A stretch of DNA of 64,000 nucleotides, taken from assembly GCF_037893015.1 (NCBI RefSeq), contig NC_133658.1, positions 637,232,244 through 637,296,243 on the forward strand, written 5' to 3'. The DNA comes from Macrotis lagotis (lineage: Eukaryota > Chordata > Mammalia > Peramelemorphia > Peramelidae). Positions 1-11,739 of the stretch are shown here, piece by piece. How positions within the stretch are numbered: position 1 is the stretch's first letter; every line of letters begins with the position of its first letter. The notes below the pieces were generated by a model. It made no database searches and was not told where the DNA came from. It saw nothing but the letters and a program-made list of their open reading frames with translations. The translations under genes were made by a program, and so were the position numbers.

Positions 1-785
1 TAATTCGATATATTCTACCAGGGGACAGGTGAATGGCTTCTACAGTAACAGGCACTATTACAAATATAATCAATTTGGTGAAACAACAGGTTTCAATTTT
101 TCAGAAATACATTCAGTTAAGGTCTGAAATACAATTATGCATACACAAACATTACATTATAAAAAATGAATAAAATATTCCTCCCTACCACCACCACCAA
201 TCATAGGGAATATTTTCTAAAGGCAGTCTTTGCAAGTTCCCTTGCCTTTCATAACCCATATATTATTGCTTGGATGTGTCAGTGTTAGTCATTATTGAAA
301 TACTATTCTGATATTTCATATGTACTTGTGAGTGTGTGGTTCGGTTTCTGTTAAGCACATTTCCACTTGACCTATTTATTAATTAAATAATTAGTCCTCA
401 CTTAAAGAGAGATCCTCTTTAGCATCCCTTTTAACTTAAAAAAAACTGAAGAACATTACAAAATAATGTCCTATTTAGATGCCCTACCATTATGCAGAGA
501 CAATATCACCCTTCTTTTCTTGCAAGAAGAAAGACTGATCGGTGAAGGAATCTCAAAGCTGAAAGTTAGGAATGGGCTTTTTTTAGTATATACTTGTATC
601 CCTAAATGGTTAATTCTAATACATGGGGGGGTGAAGGGGGGGCGGGAAGAGAGGGAAAGAAATTAAAGTAAGGCCCTTGTGATACAATGACACTTGCTCT
701 GTGCTCTTACAGAGAAAAACATGATGATAAAACACCACAAAGAGGAGTGTTATGAATTTTATTAATGACTAGAAGACAGTGTGCA
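1..785. other. Unique AT-rich sequence, nothing recognised
   Basis: No SINE, LINE or simple-repeat signature could be recognised. Short open frames here lack family motifs and are as expected by chance in AT-rich DNA. Confidence 0.5.
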
Positions 786-789
786 AAAC

Positions 790-1045
790 ATCAAAGGTCT
801 GTGGAAAAGATTAATGACCCCGTGTGAGACTGTTTAATTACCTCCAGCTAATTAGATTCTTGACCAAATTTTTAATATCTGCATTCCTTCTACAGCCTAA
901 TTGAGATTCCACATTATTTATCAATCTTTCAAAAAGCCCTTAGTGTGCTGCTTTTCTAGTTTTTCCCTTTGCTCTTTGACTCCTTTTATGGTCAATTATT
1001 AAATAAATAGCAAAGTAACCATTCTCCTCAAATTGTATACGTAGA
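790..1045. other. Candidate conserved noncoding block
   Basis: This stretch has no repeat signature and contains several homeodomain-type TAATTA/ATTA cores in close succession, such as TTTAATTACC and CTAATTAGATT near 833-860. It also has unusually balanced composition with no homopolymer runs. This texture is typical of deeply conserved vertebrate noncoding elements, but conservation cannot be measured from one sequence. The call is an inference from composition and motif density only. Confidence 0.3.
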
Positions 1046-1874
1046 ACACTTTAAGCCTGTTTATTTTGACTAGAAGGCTCTCATTGGCATCTTTTATACA
1101 TAATGAAGCACTCCAACTAATAAACTGACTAACTCCACTGTAAACAACGTGGATAATATTTTTGTTATCTGGGCTATACTCAGGAACTCCTCATGTGGTT
1201 TCTGTAAATTAGCCTTTGCAATTGTCAGTTAATACTTATTTCAGTTTACCTTGGTCCAGACCCAGAGACCAATGGAATGTACTCTTACAAACTACAGCAA
1301 ATGACTTTATCCTATCAGTTGCTTCTACTACTAACACTCCTCTGTCCCCACCCCACCCCTGTTTTGAGTGTCTGTCACTACTCAAAAAACATTGCTACTC
1401 AAGTATTCCTTTATAGGTAAATTCCCTGAGGACACTGAGCACAGATGCAACAGTTATTTTGGTTGTCATGATCCATACCCCATTCTGAAAAGGGAATCAT
1501 TTTGAAATGCTATCACAGTGAAGGAAAAGGGCACTGCCACAGTGACATCACTGCTAACCTGAAAAGGTGAATGGCACTAGCAGCATAGGAATTCCTCATG
1601 CTGAGAAAAAATTGAAGAACAAGTACAGAGAAATATATTGCTCTTCCTGTCTTCTTTAGTAATTCCTCTTTTCCAAGCTAATGTCTGAAAGGTTTAAAGC
1701 TTCCAGGCTCCCAAATATAAGCAATGAGCAGTGATACTGAGCATCACAGTCAACAAATGCCACATAATCACACATATACCAACATCCATTGATTAAATAA
1801 AAACACAGACACATACACATCATACAGGATGGTTTTATCACAATTTCATCAGTTTGACCCTGTAAATCTACCAA
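1046..1874. other. Unique sequence, nothing recognised
   Basis: No gene or mobile element recognised. Open frames on both strands are short and lack any recognisable domain. Confidence 0.45.
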
Positions 1875-1980
1875 GCACTATTATAACTGCCAGACGCCAT
1901 AATAGATACTGGGGGTACAAAGACAAAAATCAACCAAGTAGTTCCTGTCTCAGGGAGATTACAGAATATCAGGGAAAATG
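1875..1980 (+). mobile_element. Ancient mammalian repeat fragment (unclassified)
   Basis: The text from AAGCACTATTATAACTGCCA through the 'gggggtacaaagaca' and 'agttcctgtctcagggag' stretches follows a very common mammalian interspersed repeat pattern (a 'smaller interval, larger total' style of degenerate copy). I recognise the pattern but cannot name its family with certainty. It runs directly into the adjacent purine-rich microsatellite. Confidence 0.4.
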
Positions 1981-2138
1981 ACAAAGAAACAGGAAAAAGA
2001 GAGGCAGACAGAGAGACAAAGGAACCAAAAGAAAGACAGAGATAGAAAGAAAAAAGAGACAGAGACAAGAGACAGAGACAGAGACAGAGAGAGAGACAGA
2101 GACAGAGACAGAGACAGAGACAGAGACAGAGACAGAAA
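1981..2138 (+). repeat. (GAGACA)n purine-rich microsatellite
   Basis: An imperfect start becomes nearly pure tandem GAGACA from about 2056 to 2137. Translated frames here are arginine/aspartate or serine/leucine/cysteine repeats and are not genes. Confidence 0.95.
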
Positions 2139-3139
2139 ATATACAGAATATACACAATTTAATCTTTTTGGGCAGAGATAGAGGCCAGTCTCTAGATGAA
2201 TTAGAAAAGATTTTGTGTAGATGATGATTCTTTCAGGAATCCCTTTGAGGAATTCTCAAGCACCATTCAGCAAAAATGATAATGGCAGAGTGGAGAAAAT
2301 TCATAATTGCTTGTCTTAAGTGCCTACTGTTAGCTTCTTTTTTACCCATATTATCTTTAAAAGACAAGAAAAGAAAATAAACACACAAACATAAATACAA
2401 ATATACATAGAGACATGCAGTCAAAATTTAAATATGGAATGTCAAAAACATTTTCTTTTAGTGTGCTTCTTCTACCTCTTCTATGAGACTAAGCCCCTTG
2501 AAGGGAGAAAATTATACCTATCATTTCCCTCAGTGCCTAAGGTACAGTAGTACCCTGTACATAGCAAAGACTGTCCATGTGGAAAAAACAATGGAAGTAA
2601 TATAAAACTAATAGAAATCAAGCAATTTGACATTTAGACCTAACTCTTATTTTTTAGGTTTTTTTTTCACAATCAACTTAGCCACTTTTTTTTTTTTAGA
2701 CTTAACTTATTGTTTAGTGATCTTAACAAACTACAGCTTTGGATTAATCTTTAAGATACCATTTTATTTCTAAAATGTTTTGATACTAGAATTTGAAGAA
2801 AGTTCCTATCTCTGAGACTCCTATGTGATATAGTAATAAGGAGCACATGCAAGGTAGTACTTAGAAGAAATGCAAAGTAGGGAATTGTAATACCCTGCCC
2901 TCCAATTTCTTATGAAGGTGGGGGGAAAAATCAGCCTAGAATTTACAATTAAATTTTTTTTTAAAAATTGGCCACAATCCCTTTGAAAAAGAACTACTAA
3001 CTAGGGATTCCAGGTTAAATTTAACTGGGAGATATAATTTCTGCAATTTGAGTGAAAGACTAGGAGAGGGTATTGAACATTCCCACAGAAATATCAATTC
3101 AAGCACCTAGGATAAGACTGATCTACCACCAAACCTTGG
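2139..3139. other. Unique sequence, possible weak L2 trace
   Basis: Around 2487-2575 a 'ccccttgaaggg...gtacatagcaaagact' pattern loosely resembles an L2 3' end. The rest shows only short A or T runs. Confidence 0.35.
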
Positions 3140-3150
3140 AAAGTATGCTT

Positions 3151-3306
3151 TTTTTTTTTTTTGGTTTTTGCAAGGTAAATGGGGTTAAATGGCTTGCCCA
3201 AGGCCACACAGCTAGGTAATTATTAAGTGTCTGAAGCTGGATTTGAACTGAGGCACTCCTGACTCCAGGGCCAGTGCTCTATCCACTGCGCCATGTAGCC
3301 GCCCCT
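3151..3306 (-). mobile_element. Marsupial tRNA-derived SINE (WSINE-like), minus strand
   Basis: On the plus strand it starts with a T-run, then GCAAGGTAAATGGGGTTAA and GGATTTGAAC, and ends at the reversed head GCCATGTAGCCGCCCC. It is flanked by a direct repeat AAAGTATG(C/A)TT at 3140-3150 and 3308-3318, which marks the target-site duplication. The element is nearly full length for this family (about 150 bp). It is non-coding and would have been moved by LINE machinery. Confidence 0.93.
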
Positions 3307-3739
3307 AAAAGTATGATTTCTTGATGGGGGAAAGGCAAATCCTAGGAGAAGATTATCATAAGGATGGGAGTATTAGGGTTATCAGTCTAGAGCTGGGCAA
3401 GAAAATAGGAGTGGTTGCATTACCTAATGAACGTTGATGCAAAAAGACTAGGACAGAGTACATCCATGTTCAGGAAGGGTCTTTATGGTTAGCAAAGTCC
3501 ATTTCTTCCACCATAGTTATAACGCCTGACCTATGAAATTGTAGTGGATAGTTCTACAGAAGAGTAAAATTCAACATCATGACAGTGGCTTCAAAACTTT
3601 TTGACTGGAAAAAGGACTGCTATGAGAATTTCAAGGACCAAAGGTTGTCTTAGGAGTAAATCTAAGCTTTTAAGGGAAGTCATTGTCCTCAAAATCACTC
3701 CCCTTCCTGGATGATTGAAAATTGAACCATAATTTTTTG

Positions 3740-3815
3740 CTGTTCTCTCTCTCTATCTCTCTCTGTCTCTTTCTGTCTCTCTCTCTGTCTCTTTCTCTTT
3801 CTCTCTCTTTCCCTG
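3740..3815 (+). repeat. (CT)n/(CTCTGT)n pyrimidine microsatellite
   Basis: Alternating CTCT, CTGTCT and CTTTCT units with no interrupting purine runs. Confidence 0.9.
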
Positions 3816-4417
3816 CAACTGCCACATATGCTTATTAGGTGCTAATTTTTTAGTTATTAGTATTTTTAGTTATTACTAGGTGACTTATACTAATTAGTCC
3901 ATTTGCAGCTCTGATAAAAAAAAAAATTTGAGGAAGAAGTTGAAACTTATAAACAGCAAAATTAGTTTGGGAAGTTTCCTATTTAAGCTATTCATGGTCT
4001 ATCTAAAGACCCAGAAAGGAAATCTGAAATTGAACATACATGCACACATACTTAGATGTATTTCTACAAAAAAAAGCCTAAACATATGCATAAATACATG
4101 CATGCACATGCATTATAAATACACATATAGCATCCATACATGCCAAAATACCCAAAGCAATTATGAATTTAATTCTAATTTCATAGTTATAGGCAAAAAA
4201 CCTTTAGGTAAAAAAGTCATCTTCTGCCTATTATCTAATTATAGATGTATGCATTATATATTTATATAAACTTTATAAATGTAAAGCATATTAAATATTT
4301 ACAGGAAATCCCATCTTATTTGGGTTGTCTGCATTTTAAAATTGTTCATGCCATGAAATCTCTTCTATTATAATATCATTATATTCACTTCTAGACACAT
4401 TCATGTGTTTGTGTGTT

Positions 4418-4448
<31 letters not shown>

Positions 4449-6000
4449 GTGAACAGTTTGAGGTTTTTAAATCTTTTTACACTAGGACTTCCTAGAACAT
4501 TCTATCTAATGAAAGGGGTTTCTAAAATTTGAAGTGTTCTATTAATTTTAAATTGCCTTACACCATGACAGCTTAGCATGCCAATTGCTTCTCCCTATCC
4601 CTCCTCCCCAAATATTAAACTATAAAATGTGCATCTGTGACAAAAGTGCTATTGAATCTTCAGATCATCAATAGGGCTTTTTAATTTTTTTGAAGACTGA
4701 AGAGAGATACATATGTATATGTGAATAAGAGAGACATACCATGTTATCAGACACTACTACTAGGATTCATTTCATAAATCAAATTATTTTTAAACTCTTT
4801 TTATACAATAGAGTCAAAAAACTGTGACTTGTTAGAATGTTTCATAATAGTTGTTTTTACTCTGCTTTGCCTATTGGACCTACCTAGAGCATCACCTATT
4901 AAACTCTCCACCTCAAAGAACTGGGATTTCCTAGGGGGGAAAAAAGTACATCATCATAAAACTGAAACATTCTCAGTCCCTCAAAAAAAAAAAACCCAAA
5001 AAACTTAATTATCAGATCTTTTGACCCAAACTTCATCTGAAACTTCACACAAAGTAGCAGTGATTTTTCATATCTTCCTTTTAAAAACCAACCTTTTGAA
5101 AAGTCTAATCTTGCTCCTAAATGGTTTCTCCTTATCCCCAGCCGTGAAAAACAGCAGCTTTCCCAACTTTTCACCTTTCAGTCGATGTGTCCCCATGGCA
5201 TTCACAGTACTAATGAAAGAGATTCTTGACAATGTCACCACAGACCACCCCACAAGTGGAGTCTTGCCAATGTAAACCATTATTACAGTAGTGTACGCTC
5301 ATCTCATGCTGTGAGGTCATTCAGTAACTTCCCTCTGGTTTCCCATTCCTCACACTGTCTCTGAAGAGTGACATCCTCCCTTGAACCATAGAAGTCGAAG
5401 CAAGACCCCTGCTACTGATTCCCATCCAGATTTCTATGGACAACTTCCACGCTTTAATGATATTGAATGGGCATTTTTTGGAAAGCAACAACATTCAAAA
5501 GAAAACAACTTTCAAACAACACAGAAATCTCAACAAATGCATTTCACATTTCCACTTTGGTGACTAATAGCCCAGTTCCTTGAGAATGACAATTAGAATG
5601 TAGTATCAGGATTCTGGTTAAGCAAGTTTAGATAAATTAATATTTTACTTCCATATACAAATAATATTATTTATATGGCACAATAAAGAAATACTGACTG
5701 TTTTCTGATATTAAATAAATATGGACTAAAAAAATCTCCCTGGGGCTTGCCCTAGCTTTTAATTGGCATAGAACATGTGGGAATGGATTTCACCATTTCA
5801 ATTTTGTAATTGATGCCTAAAAATGAAATAAAATCAAGAATTAATATATTCCCAACAAAAACTACAAGTAAGTGAAATTCTAAGACTTATGGCCCAAATA
5901 TAGCCTTTTTTCTGATCCTGAAACTGGCGAATAATGGAATCGGAGGAGAACACACAGGAGCAACTGATTAAATTTTAAGTAAGGGAGCTGTGATCCTAAG
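3816..6000. other. Unique AT-rich sequence with a short (TG)n
   Basis: A (TG/TTTG)n tract lies at about 4403-4450. An open frame at 3928-4269 (113 codons) has no recognisable motif and is rich in AT-driven residues. A 60-codon frame at 5381-5563 was also inspected and not recognised. No SINE or LINE signature is evident. Confidence 0.4.
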
Positions 6001-6005
6001 GAGGC

Positions 6006-6135
6006 AATGTGATGCAGCTAATAGATGGCTGTTCTTAGATTCAGGAAGATGTGTGTTCAAGTCCTGATTCTCAAAAATTTAAATGTTTGATCAAGAGCAA
6101 GTGAGTTAAGATCTGCATCACAAGGAGTGCTTTAT
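6006..6135 (+). mobile_element. Degenerate marsupial SINE, plus strand
   Basis: 'gaggcaatgtgatgcagcta' followed by 'gattcaggaagatgtgtgttcaa' matches the SINE head, the GGAGTCAGGAGGAC segment and the B-box-like GTTCAA. It is heavily mutated and 3' truncated. A weak reversed MIR-like trace follows at about 6225-6330 ('cattaagtgacttgccca'). Confidence 0.6.
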
Positions 6136-6945
6136 GTCCCAGAGAACTCTTAAAGAAAATCACAGGTCTTGCTATACCCTGAAATAAAAGACATATTACA
6201 TACTTTGTCTCCCTTAAGTTTCATACCCAACCTGTAAGGTAAATTGCAGTTTTATAGCTTAGGAAACAGGCATTAAGTGACTTGCCCATCTAGTAAGTGG
6301 CAGACATAGCTTCCATTTAAATATAACACCCCCTCCCCACTCACTCAAAATTTACCTTGCATATAGGTAGGTGGAATAATCTAGAGATATCTCTTTATGT
6401 CTTCCTGTCAACTATAGCTAGACAGAAATTTGGACACAAATACAATACACACCAATTCCTTATATAAGTATTCTAATCTGAGGTAGCCACTGAGATTTTC
6501 TTTAAGGAGGATTAGATTGGTAAAGTACAAGCAGCTCTGGGTTGTGAGTTCTTCTATATAATGGACCAAATTCTAAAGAATAGCATAATATATCCTACAA
6601 AGTGTACTGCAATAGGAATCATCAGATATGGCTTTGTACCTGGTTTCTGCTACTTAATTATTTATCCAGTCTTGATTTTTACAATAAGCAAAACACCACA
6701 TTACTTTCCTTTTTTCAGCATTAGGGTATTCTACAAAAATGTCCTATTTCATTTTAATCAGTTCTGATAAGCATCTTTCTAATTTTTTCCCTATTTTCTT
6801 TCCCCTAACTTTTTATTTCCCTTTCTTCTTAAACAAAGTAAAAAAATAAACAAACAAAACAACTGGACTTATGATTTCACTGAGTTGGGAATTTACAGTG
6901 AAGAACTTTTCTCCTTCAGTGTAATTCTGCACCTGCCCTATAACT
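6136..6945. other. Mostly unique sequence, one weak MIR trace
   Basis: Apart from a reversed MIR-like core near 6225-6330, nothing recognisable. The frame at 6561-6767 has no known domain. Confidence 0.4.
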
Positions 6946-6947
6946 TA

Positions 6948-7083
6948 TAGTTTTAGACTGAGAGAACTGACCACTGAAAATTTGAGAGACTTATTCAGGA
7001 TCACAGAGCTAACATGTCAAAATCAGGATTTGAACCCAAGTCTTCCTTACTTTGAGACCATCTTTCTATTTACTAGACCAAGA
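6948..7083 (-). mobile_element. MIR-type CORE-SINE fragment, minus strand
   Basis: Contains the reversed MIR signature: 'gacttattcaggatcacaga', 'caggatttgaacccaagtct' and 'ctatttactagacca'. The adjacent younger SINE inserted at its right edge. Confidence 0.7.
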
Positions 7084-7086
7084 TGA

Positions 7087-7196
7087 CTTTTTTTGCAAGG
7101 CAATGGGGTTAAGTGGCTTGCCCAAGGCTGGATTTGAACTCAGGTACTCCTGATTCCAGGGTCGGTGCTCTATCCACTGAGCCACCTAGCTGCCCC
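7087..7196 (-). mobile_element. Marsupial tRNA-derived SINE, minus strand, internally deleted
   Basis: Starts with GCAAGGCAATGGGGTTAAG and ends with the reversed head GCCACCTAGCTGCCCCC. It lacks the central 'cacagctaggtaattattaa' segment, so it carries an internal deletion. Near-identical flanks CAAGATGACTT and CAAAATGACTT (left about 7079, right about 7196) fit a target-site duplication. Confidence 0.88.
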
Positions 7197-7357
7197 CAAA
7201 ATGACTTCTACAGAAAAGATAATGCACATTATTTGAACTTAAAAAGTATTACTCAAGATCTTTGTCATGGATACTTGTTATTGCATTGTGCTGTGATAAA
7301 CTATTTCCTTGGTTTTTTTTAAATCTCCTCTTCTCATTTCCTTTTCTCCATCTTCAC

Positions 7358-7455
7358 CAGGCAACTCAGTGGTGCAGATAAATAGAGCTTTGGACCTAGC
7401 GTCAGGAAACTCAAATCTGGCCTCAGACACTTAAAAGCTGTATGACTCTATGAGA
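7358..7455 (+). mobile_element. Degenerate marsupial SINE, plus strand
   Basis: 'ggcaactcagtggtgcagat', then 'gcgtcaggaaactcaaatct' and 'ggcctcagacacttaaaagc' follow the SINE order. The 3' tail is lost. Confidence 0.75.
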
Positions 7456-7640
7456 CTTGAATAGTAAGTACTTAGTAAATTGTTGTTTCCCCTCTTCCTT
7501 TTTTCCTCCTATTTCCTCCCATCCATCCTTCTCTCTTTTCTTCCCCATCACTCCCTTCTTTCTTTTAGTCCTTTCCTCCCTCTTTTCCCTCAAACTTCCT
7601 TCATTCCATTTTTCTTCCTTCCTTTCTTCACTCCACCAAA
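7456..7640 (+). repeat. Polypyrimidine-rich low-complexity tract
   Basis: An almost purine-free C/T stretch (TTCCTTTTTTCCTCC style) spanning about 150 bp. The serine/proline/phenylalanine frame at 7457-7648 is its translation, not a gene. Confidence 0.8.
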
Positions 7641-7689
7641 GTAATTAATTTTTACTATTTACTTTACTATAGTTCTATTGTTCCACTAA

Positions 7690-7975
7690 TCTTCAACTAG
7701 TGGGTAGGTACATCACAGAATGGAAGGAGGTTCCTTCAAACCTGAAATCAGTAAGATTCATCTTCATGAGTGAAAATCTGATCTCAGATTTGGTAGCCGT
7801 GGGACTCTGAAAAAGTCACAAACATGTTTATCTTAGTTTCTTCATTTTTAAAATGAATTTGAGAAGGAAAGGGCAAACTACCCCCTCAGTATCTTTGTCA
7901 AGATTCTTTGTAATCCAAATGGAGTTACAAAGAGGTGGACATAATTGAAAAAGAAATGAACAGCAACAACAAATC
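7690..7975 (+). mobile_element. tRNA-derived SINE with RTE-like tail, plus strand
   Basis: The 5' half carries degenerate SINE text. The 3' end reads 'ccaaatggagttacaaagag', 'gtggacataattgaaa' and ends in an AACAGCAACAAC tail. That tail is shared by marsupial SINEs thought to use an RTE-type LINE for mobilisation. This is family knowledge applied to a visible 3' motif. Confidence 0.72.
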
Positions 7976-8345
7976 TATTGTCCATTTCTAAAGCTATGTC
8001 TTATGCAAAACAGTTTTAAAGGAATATGTGCTAATAATATAAGAAGCAAAGTGAATAACAGTCTCATGAAGTAAATTGTATTGTACTCAAAAAATTACAG
8101 ATTCTAAGTGATGTAGTTGTATTTTAGGTGTTGGGCATAAAAAAACAGAGATAGAAGATGGAATATCATAGGTGATAACACCCCTTATATTTTACTGTGA
8201 AGTTTCCATTTGTTTTTTCTTTCATTAGTGTTCCTTGAAATGAATACCATTTGTATTATATCACAATCTGTAAATAGTATATGCTTTTGCCTTTCTACAT
8301 TTGTTTACAATATCTCTGTGCACAAATACTAGGCAAATTTTGTTA
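7976..8345. other. Unique sequence, nothing recognised
   Basis: No gene or repeat signature was recognised before the T-run at 8349. Confidence 0.4.
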
Positions 8346-8365
8346 AAGTTTTTTTTTTTTTTTTT

Positions 8366-8510
8366 CAGGAGGACACTTGGTGAACCAGCAAAGAGATCAG
8401 CAGCCCTGGGGTCAGAAGGACATGAGTTCAAACATAACCTCAACCATTTATTAGCTGGGTAACCCTAAGCAAGTCATAACTCCTCCGCAATGGCCTCCAA
8501 AAAAAAAAAT
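8366..8510 (+). mobile_element. Degenerate marsupial SINE, plus strand
   Basis: 'agcagccctggggtcagaag', 'gacatgagttcaaacataac' and 'attagctgggtaaccctaag' follow the SINE order and end in an A-run at about 8500-8510. It is old and diverged. Confidence 0.75.
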
Positions 8511-8626
8511 CATGTGGTTCTGAGAAATCTTAAAACTTTTTAGAACTCCCTGTTAGGAGATATTCTAAATCTTTTAGCTTCAATTTTCCAGAAATGTGTT
8601 CAGTTCCATATTTTCTGTTTTGAATA

Positions 8627-8662
8627 AAGATAGAGATAGAGATAGAGACAGAGACAGAGACA

Positions 8663-8704
<42 letters not shown>

Positions 8705-8706
8705 TA
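8627..8706 (+). repeat. (GATA/GACA/GA)n compound microsatellite
   Basis: GATAGA units give way to GACAGA and then to GA dinucleotides, consistent with stepwise expansion from a GA core. Confidence 0.95.
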
Positions 8707-8759
8707 GTTATGTGAATTATCCAAAACTGAGAGATAAATATTATAATTTCTTATCACTA

Positions 8760-11170
8760 TCATATTGCTATCTCATCTGGTAATTCAATTGTTTTCCTTT
8801 ATGAATTTAGATACTGAGGTATTTGAACATGTACATTTGATACTGCTATTGGCATGTTGTCTATAGCAATACAATGTGATTTCTTTTTTTTGTCCATTTA
8901 ATGCCATATTTTTAGCTTTGTCTTTTAGTATGATTATGATTACAACTCTTTTTTTGTATTCATATTTGCATAGTAATCCCCATGATTTTTTTTAGATTTT
9001 AGAGTCTGTTTCTTAAAACACATTGTGAGGCTGTTTTCTTATCCAATCAGTCACTCTTTTGCATTTTATTGTTAAATCCATGAGCATTTCATTTTAGTAT
9101 ATTCCTTTTACCTCTATTTTTTTCCAAAAAATATTTTTCTCCCTTAGTCTACTTAAGGCAATTCTACTCCCATTGGCTCACTTCTGCTCAATCTTAACCA
9201 CCCTTTCTCCACATATTATATTCTTTCCTTAGGTTTGAGGTTTTGATTATTATTTCATTTTTCTTGTCATTTTTAATCATTTAATTCATTCTTTTCCCTC
9301 CTCAGTTAAGTACATTTTGTGTTCTTTCCCTTACCTGCAATATTTTTGTTCATTTGTTTTAATTTTTTTATTTTCCATACATTTTTCTAATAAGGATTCC
9401 TTACACTCATCCTCTCCATTTTATATCTTTTCTAGAATTTTATTCTTTGACTCATAATTCTTACATTAGCTTAGTCCTTCTTTAGTTTGTTTTTCTCATG
9501 GACTTAAAATTTTCTGAGGAACATATTTGGGGTTCCTTCTAAATACTTTTTAAAATTATTGCCTTATAAATCTTTCCCCAAAGACCCCCTTTTTATGTGA
9601 TAATTGATTCTTAGAATGATCAATTCGGACAGTTGATAGAAGAGGATATTGCCTGTTAGAAATTTTCCTATTTCCCTGATTATTCAGTTAATTATTAAAC
9701 TGTTCTCTCACTATTTTTCTCCAACTTGCCAAGGAATGTCAATTGACATTCCATGAGCTCTGATTCCCCTTCTTCTAAAGCAGGATAAGTAGTCTAAGCA
9801 CTAATTTCCTAGAGCACTCACATTTTAAAATCCCCAAATCTCTCTCTGTCTCTCTGTCTCTCTCTGTCTCTCTCTCTGTCTCTGTGTGTGTGTGTATATA
9901 TATATATATATTTCCTCCATGAGACTTTCTTTAGGAGGACTCTCTTTCACTACCAAAACAAGATTTTCCCCTTTCCCCTGTTCTAAATTCTTCCATTTGT
10001 GCCTCATCACTCATTTTTCTGTAAGTTCTAATCTTCCTAAGAACTCACAAGAGTTATTACAACCTTGTTCCTAACCTTTGATTTGATTAAGGTGCAGCAT
10101 ATATTCCTTTCTATCTTCTTTCTTTTCTCCTTTTTTACATATCTTCCTATTCTATAATTTATTCTTGCAAAAACCATTGATTTGCTTGTATATGGGATAT
10201 TGTGATGTTTAGTCCATGATGTTAAAGACCTTTGCTTCAGGCTATTTTTATTTACTTTGAGTCTTGATCTTGTGTACTTTCAGAAAAAAAAATTCTTAAT
10301 GACTTCTTTGTATTTTGTTGTTGCTGTGTTTGTATTTGTTTGTTATTGTATTTTTGTTGCTTTGGGTATTTGAAAATCAAATGAATTGTTCAGGTATATT
10401 TTTCTAAAAATATTTAGAATGACTCTTAATTAAATGTCATTTTTTCCTACTGGTTGGTAACCCTTAGTCTTAGATGTTCAGTGTAGGGTCTTGTGTGTCA
10501 TTTTGGAATCCTTTACTCCTTGGAACACATTATTCAATGTCTTCCTTGTGTTTCTGTTGGATGCAGAAAAGTCTTACGTTACCCAATTCCTTTCCTTTAT
10601 ATTTGATGGCCTTTCTCCTGGTCACCAGCTAAAATTGTTACTTGCTTTTGGAGTTAATAAGTTTCACCCTAGGTAATTTGAAGTTAGCAACTTAAGTTTA
10701 TAGTTGGTTCCTGTCTCCACCAATGCTAGGAGACATAGATTTTTTTATTGTTATCATATCATTTATGTGATTCTCATATTATTACTTGTATTATGGCATT
10801 CAGATTTTTTTGATGTCTCACACACTCTTCTGAAGGAACTATTGTCCTTAAGTTGTCTTTATGAATCCTGTCTTCAAGATCAATATGTTTTGTTTGTACA
10901 GAGTTCGTGTTTTTTTATTTTTATTTTTGCTTCTCTTCTTCCATATATATCATCCTTCTCTTCTGCATATTTGCATTTCCAATCTGTTGTTCTTTCTTTT
11001 GTTTCTTTGATGACAGATGTCATTGTGGATTTGTTTTTTGTTGTTTGTTTCCTATTTCTGACCAATACTTCTGCTCTTTTGACTATTTTGCTAAGAGATT
11101 ATGTGAAATTATACAAAAATCACAGCAAATAATGGAATTCTGGAAGAGATTTTCACTCTGAGATAACTGA
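8760..11170. other. T-rich block, possible very old minus-strand LINE
   Basis: About 2.4 kb with strong T excess on the plus strand, as expected for an A-rich LINE lying on the minus strand. I cannot find L1 ORF1/ORF2 motifs in any frame, so identity is unproven. It contains a (CT)n-(GT)n-(AT)n compound repeat at 9840-9912. The frames at 10704-11132 (142 codons) and 10907-11161 are leucine/phenylalanine/serine-rich, as T-rich DNA always gives, and show no domain. Confidence 0.35.
9840..9912 (+). repeat. (CT)n(GT)n(AT)n compound microsatellite
   Basis: Consecutive CT, GT and AT dinucleotide blocks with sharp borders. Confidence 0.95.
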
Positions 11171-11739
11171 CATATGACTCCCTAACGTTAAATATAAGTT
11201 AAAGTCTCTCATGTGTACCTTATTCTGTGTGGAAATGTTCATCCACAATTGTTCTAGCTGTTTGGAGGAGAGTAGGGTTGGGAGTAAAGAGCTGTGAAAA
11301 TTGCTGCGTCAGATAGTGGGGATGGAAGAGGACGAGGGCCTCATTGACCTGAAATTTTCCTGTTAAAAAAATAGTGTTTAAAAATAAACCTAGCAATTTA
11401 AGTCCCTAAGGAGAGTCTTGGGTCCTTCACTAATAACAGAGTTGGCAGAGTTGGAGTGAGAGAAAGAAAAAAATAAATTCCATTCCCCTTTTAACATACA
11501 ATTATTGTCCTATTAAATGTAAATCCATTCCTTCTTTGAAACATGTAATTTAAAATGTGACCAAAAATGTTGCATATGTAAGGAGTTCTAATTAAATCAG
11601 GTATTCTTATTTCAACCAAAGAAGAACTTGGTGGAGACTCCAACTGTTATAAGAAGTTGATTACTTTTTTTTTTATTTCTGACCAGCATATTATTAACAT
11701 GGGGACCCCAGAAATAAAGTAGCTATTTTTTAAAAAATA
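11171..11739. other. Unique sequence, nothing recognised
   Basis: No gene or repeat signature recognised. Confidence 0.4.

Noticed and set aside
5381..5563. 60-codon frame beginning MNHRSRSKTPATDSHPDFYG
   Set aside because: Looks protein-like by eye, but no splice signals, family or support for an exon could be established.
10704..11132. 142-codon frame with hydrophobic runs that could be mistaken for a membrane protein
   Set aside because: Lies in a T-rich block, where Leu/Phe/Ser codons are favoured on one strand. No start context, motif or homologue recognised.
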